From positions 12,523,992 through 12,587,991 of the forward strand of contig NC_079424.1 of assembly GCF_026213295.1 (NCBI RefSeq): 64,000 nt of DNA, written 5' to 3'. The position numbers were made by a program, and so were the translations under genes. A model generated the notes under the pieces. That model ran no database searches. It was not told the origin of the DNA and worked only from the letters and a program-made list of their open reading frames with translations. Position 1 is the stretch's first letter. Every line of letters starts with the position of its first letter. Source of the DNA: Gadus chalcogrammus (taxonomy: Eukaryota; Chordata; Actinopteri; Gadiformes; Gadidae). Below are positions 55,788 to 64,000 of this stretch, in pieces.

Positions 55788-57006
55788 GGTCTGTGTCCTC
55801 AGATTAGGTGTCCTGCAGTCTGTTCCCAGTCAGCATACAGGTAGTAGACACCTACTCTCCTGGGAATTACAACAATAATGGAATTAGTATGGCAGTATAT
55901 GAACATGTGACGTCTGTCTGGGTTCCCTACCATACAGGCCATCTGCATTCTCCATGGGAGAATGCAGCATTTCCAGCATTTATTTTGATGATTACGAGTT
56001 GCTTTAAGATAACCATTAGCATACAGAGATTTCCTTGAAATTTTTTCAGTGTGTGAAGTTACTATTAATAAAACGTCCTTCTATTCTGTTTTTTTGCTAG
56101 GTAGGCTATATCAATGTAGGCTACTCTCTGAGTAATCTAGAATATACAACCGATTAGCAATACATTGAGCTGTGTGATGGAGAAGCAGTTTGATGTAATG
56201 GTATAAGTTAGAGAAGATACTATTGCACCATTTAATGTATTTTAAAAAAAAATGAAGACATTGTCCCTTTTTCGCTTAAGACGCCAACTGACATGCATGT
56301 GATATATCTATTTCTATCTATCTATCTATCCATACTTATATATAATAATATATAGTAAAAATATGTATATATATTTTATTGAAATTTAACAAAAAAAATT
56401 AGGGTTGAAAAACTCGACTGGGGCAGCTAGGGGCCGACTTGGACGCAAAATGTCGAAAACCCTGACTTTCCACGCCACAGGCCCCTTGCCAAGCCACAAT
56501 GCCCACCCGGCTCCGGTGATGCAGCTGGATGCTACTCCTCCGATTAGCTTTTTCCTCCACCTGTAGGTACTGCACACCTCAGTTTTTATACAAAGAACAT
56601 GAATCACCGAGCAAACAAATTGGGATATAAATAATGTTCATAACGAACGATTGTTTCTGAATATCTACGGTATCTTGAGACTTAATGACACTGTGTTTGT
56701 ATCACGCGTGCAGTCCGTGTATGCTGTGCTCTGATATTTGTACATATGAAGCCTATGCACGGACCGCATGCACGATGCATCTTTAGCAGATACAGGAAGC
56801 GATTAACGCGCCACGGTGACGAGCGCGAGTTGGATTCCGTTTGAGCAGATATAGATTTAGTCAGCGGTGAGGCGTTCATTCCCAGATAGCGTATTTTTTT
56901 TTTAATTATTATTATTGAGAAATATGGCGATCATTTATTTCACGGTGGTATTTGAGCATAACTTTGGGGTAAATTCTTAGATGGATCCCGATTTTAGAAA
57001 AGAAAC
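55788..57006. other. Intergenic and presumed nfatc2 5' region
   Basis: Contains a short TCTA microsatellite near 56308-56331 and AT-rich runs. No coding sequence recognised. Confidence 0.5.

Positions 57007-64000
<6,994 letters not shown>

Overview
The window looks like nuclear DNA of a ray-finned (teleost) fish. It holds two spliced vertebrate genes in short-intron form, eogt on the minus strand and an nfatc2-type gene on the plus strand. Between and inside them lie hAT-like and TTAA-type DNA transposon remnants, microsatellites and an exceptional load of tRNA genes. No bacterial, phage or organellar gene organisation is visible. The species cannot be named from sequence alone.

Bases 1-35044 are a tandem array of tRNA-Glu(CTC) genes. 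I count 131 copies, all on the plus strand, most spaced 276-285 bp (shorter units of about 207 and 180 bp also occur). The array runs off the left edge. It has nested higher-order duplications, a class of decayed copies dominated by CpG-to-TpG changes, and three copies whose anticodon reads CAC or CTT instead of CTC.

From 35071 to 51113 (minus strand) lie ten coding exons of eogt, the endoplasmic-reticulum EGF-domain O-GlcNAc transferase. They join in frame into 360 codons, from the signal peptide to about two thirds of the protein. The 35-kb tRNA array begins 26 bp beyond the donor of exon 10, so it occupies the next eogt intron in antisense orientation, provided the remaining exons lie left of the window. 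A second, independent tRNA-Glu cluster (40.7-47.6 kb), with a different repeat unit of about 485 bp, fills intron 5 of the same gene. It has been disrupted by a hAT-like element and by a 924-bp insertion that splits one tRNA gene. Intron 7 is almost entirely a TTAA-flanked transposon carrying a nested BED-finger remnant. Intron 2 holds a tRNA-Arg(ACG).

Between the divergent eogt and nfatc2 starts (51.1-57.0 kb) are a small two-exon THAP-domain gene whose zinc-binding Cys-x2-His is formed across the splice junction, a 34-bp tandem repeat carrying four ATTGG boxes, and a second tRNA-Arg(ACG). There is also a 202-bp local duplication, a strong hairpin and a proline-rich remnant.

From 57007 to the right edge are the first six coding exons of an nfatc2 orthologue or paralogue: the calcineurin-docking and serine-rich regulatory region, then the Rel-homology domain. 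Intron 3 contains an uninterrupted CAGA tract of about 2.2 kb (about 550 units) flanked by CA runs, ending 23 bp before the exon 4 acceptor.
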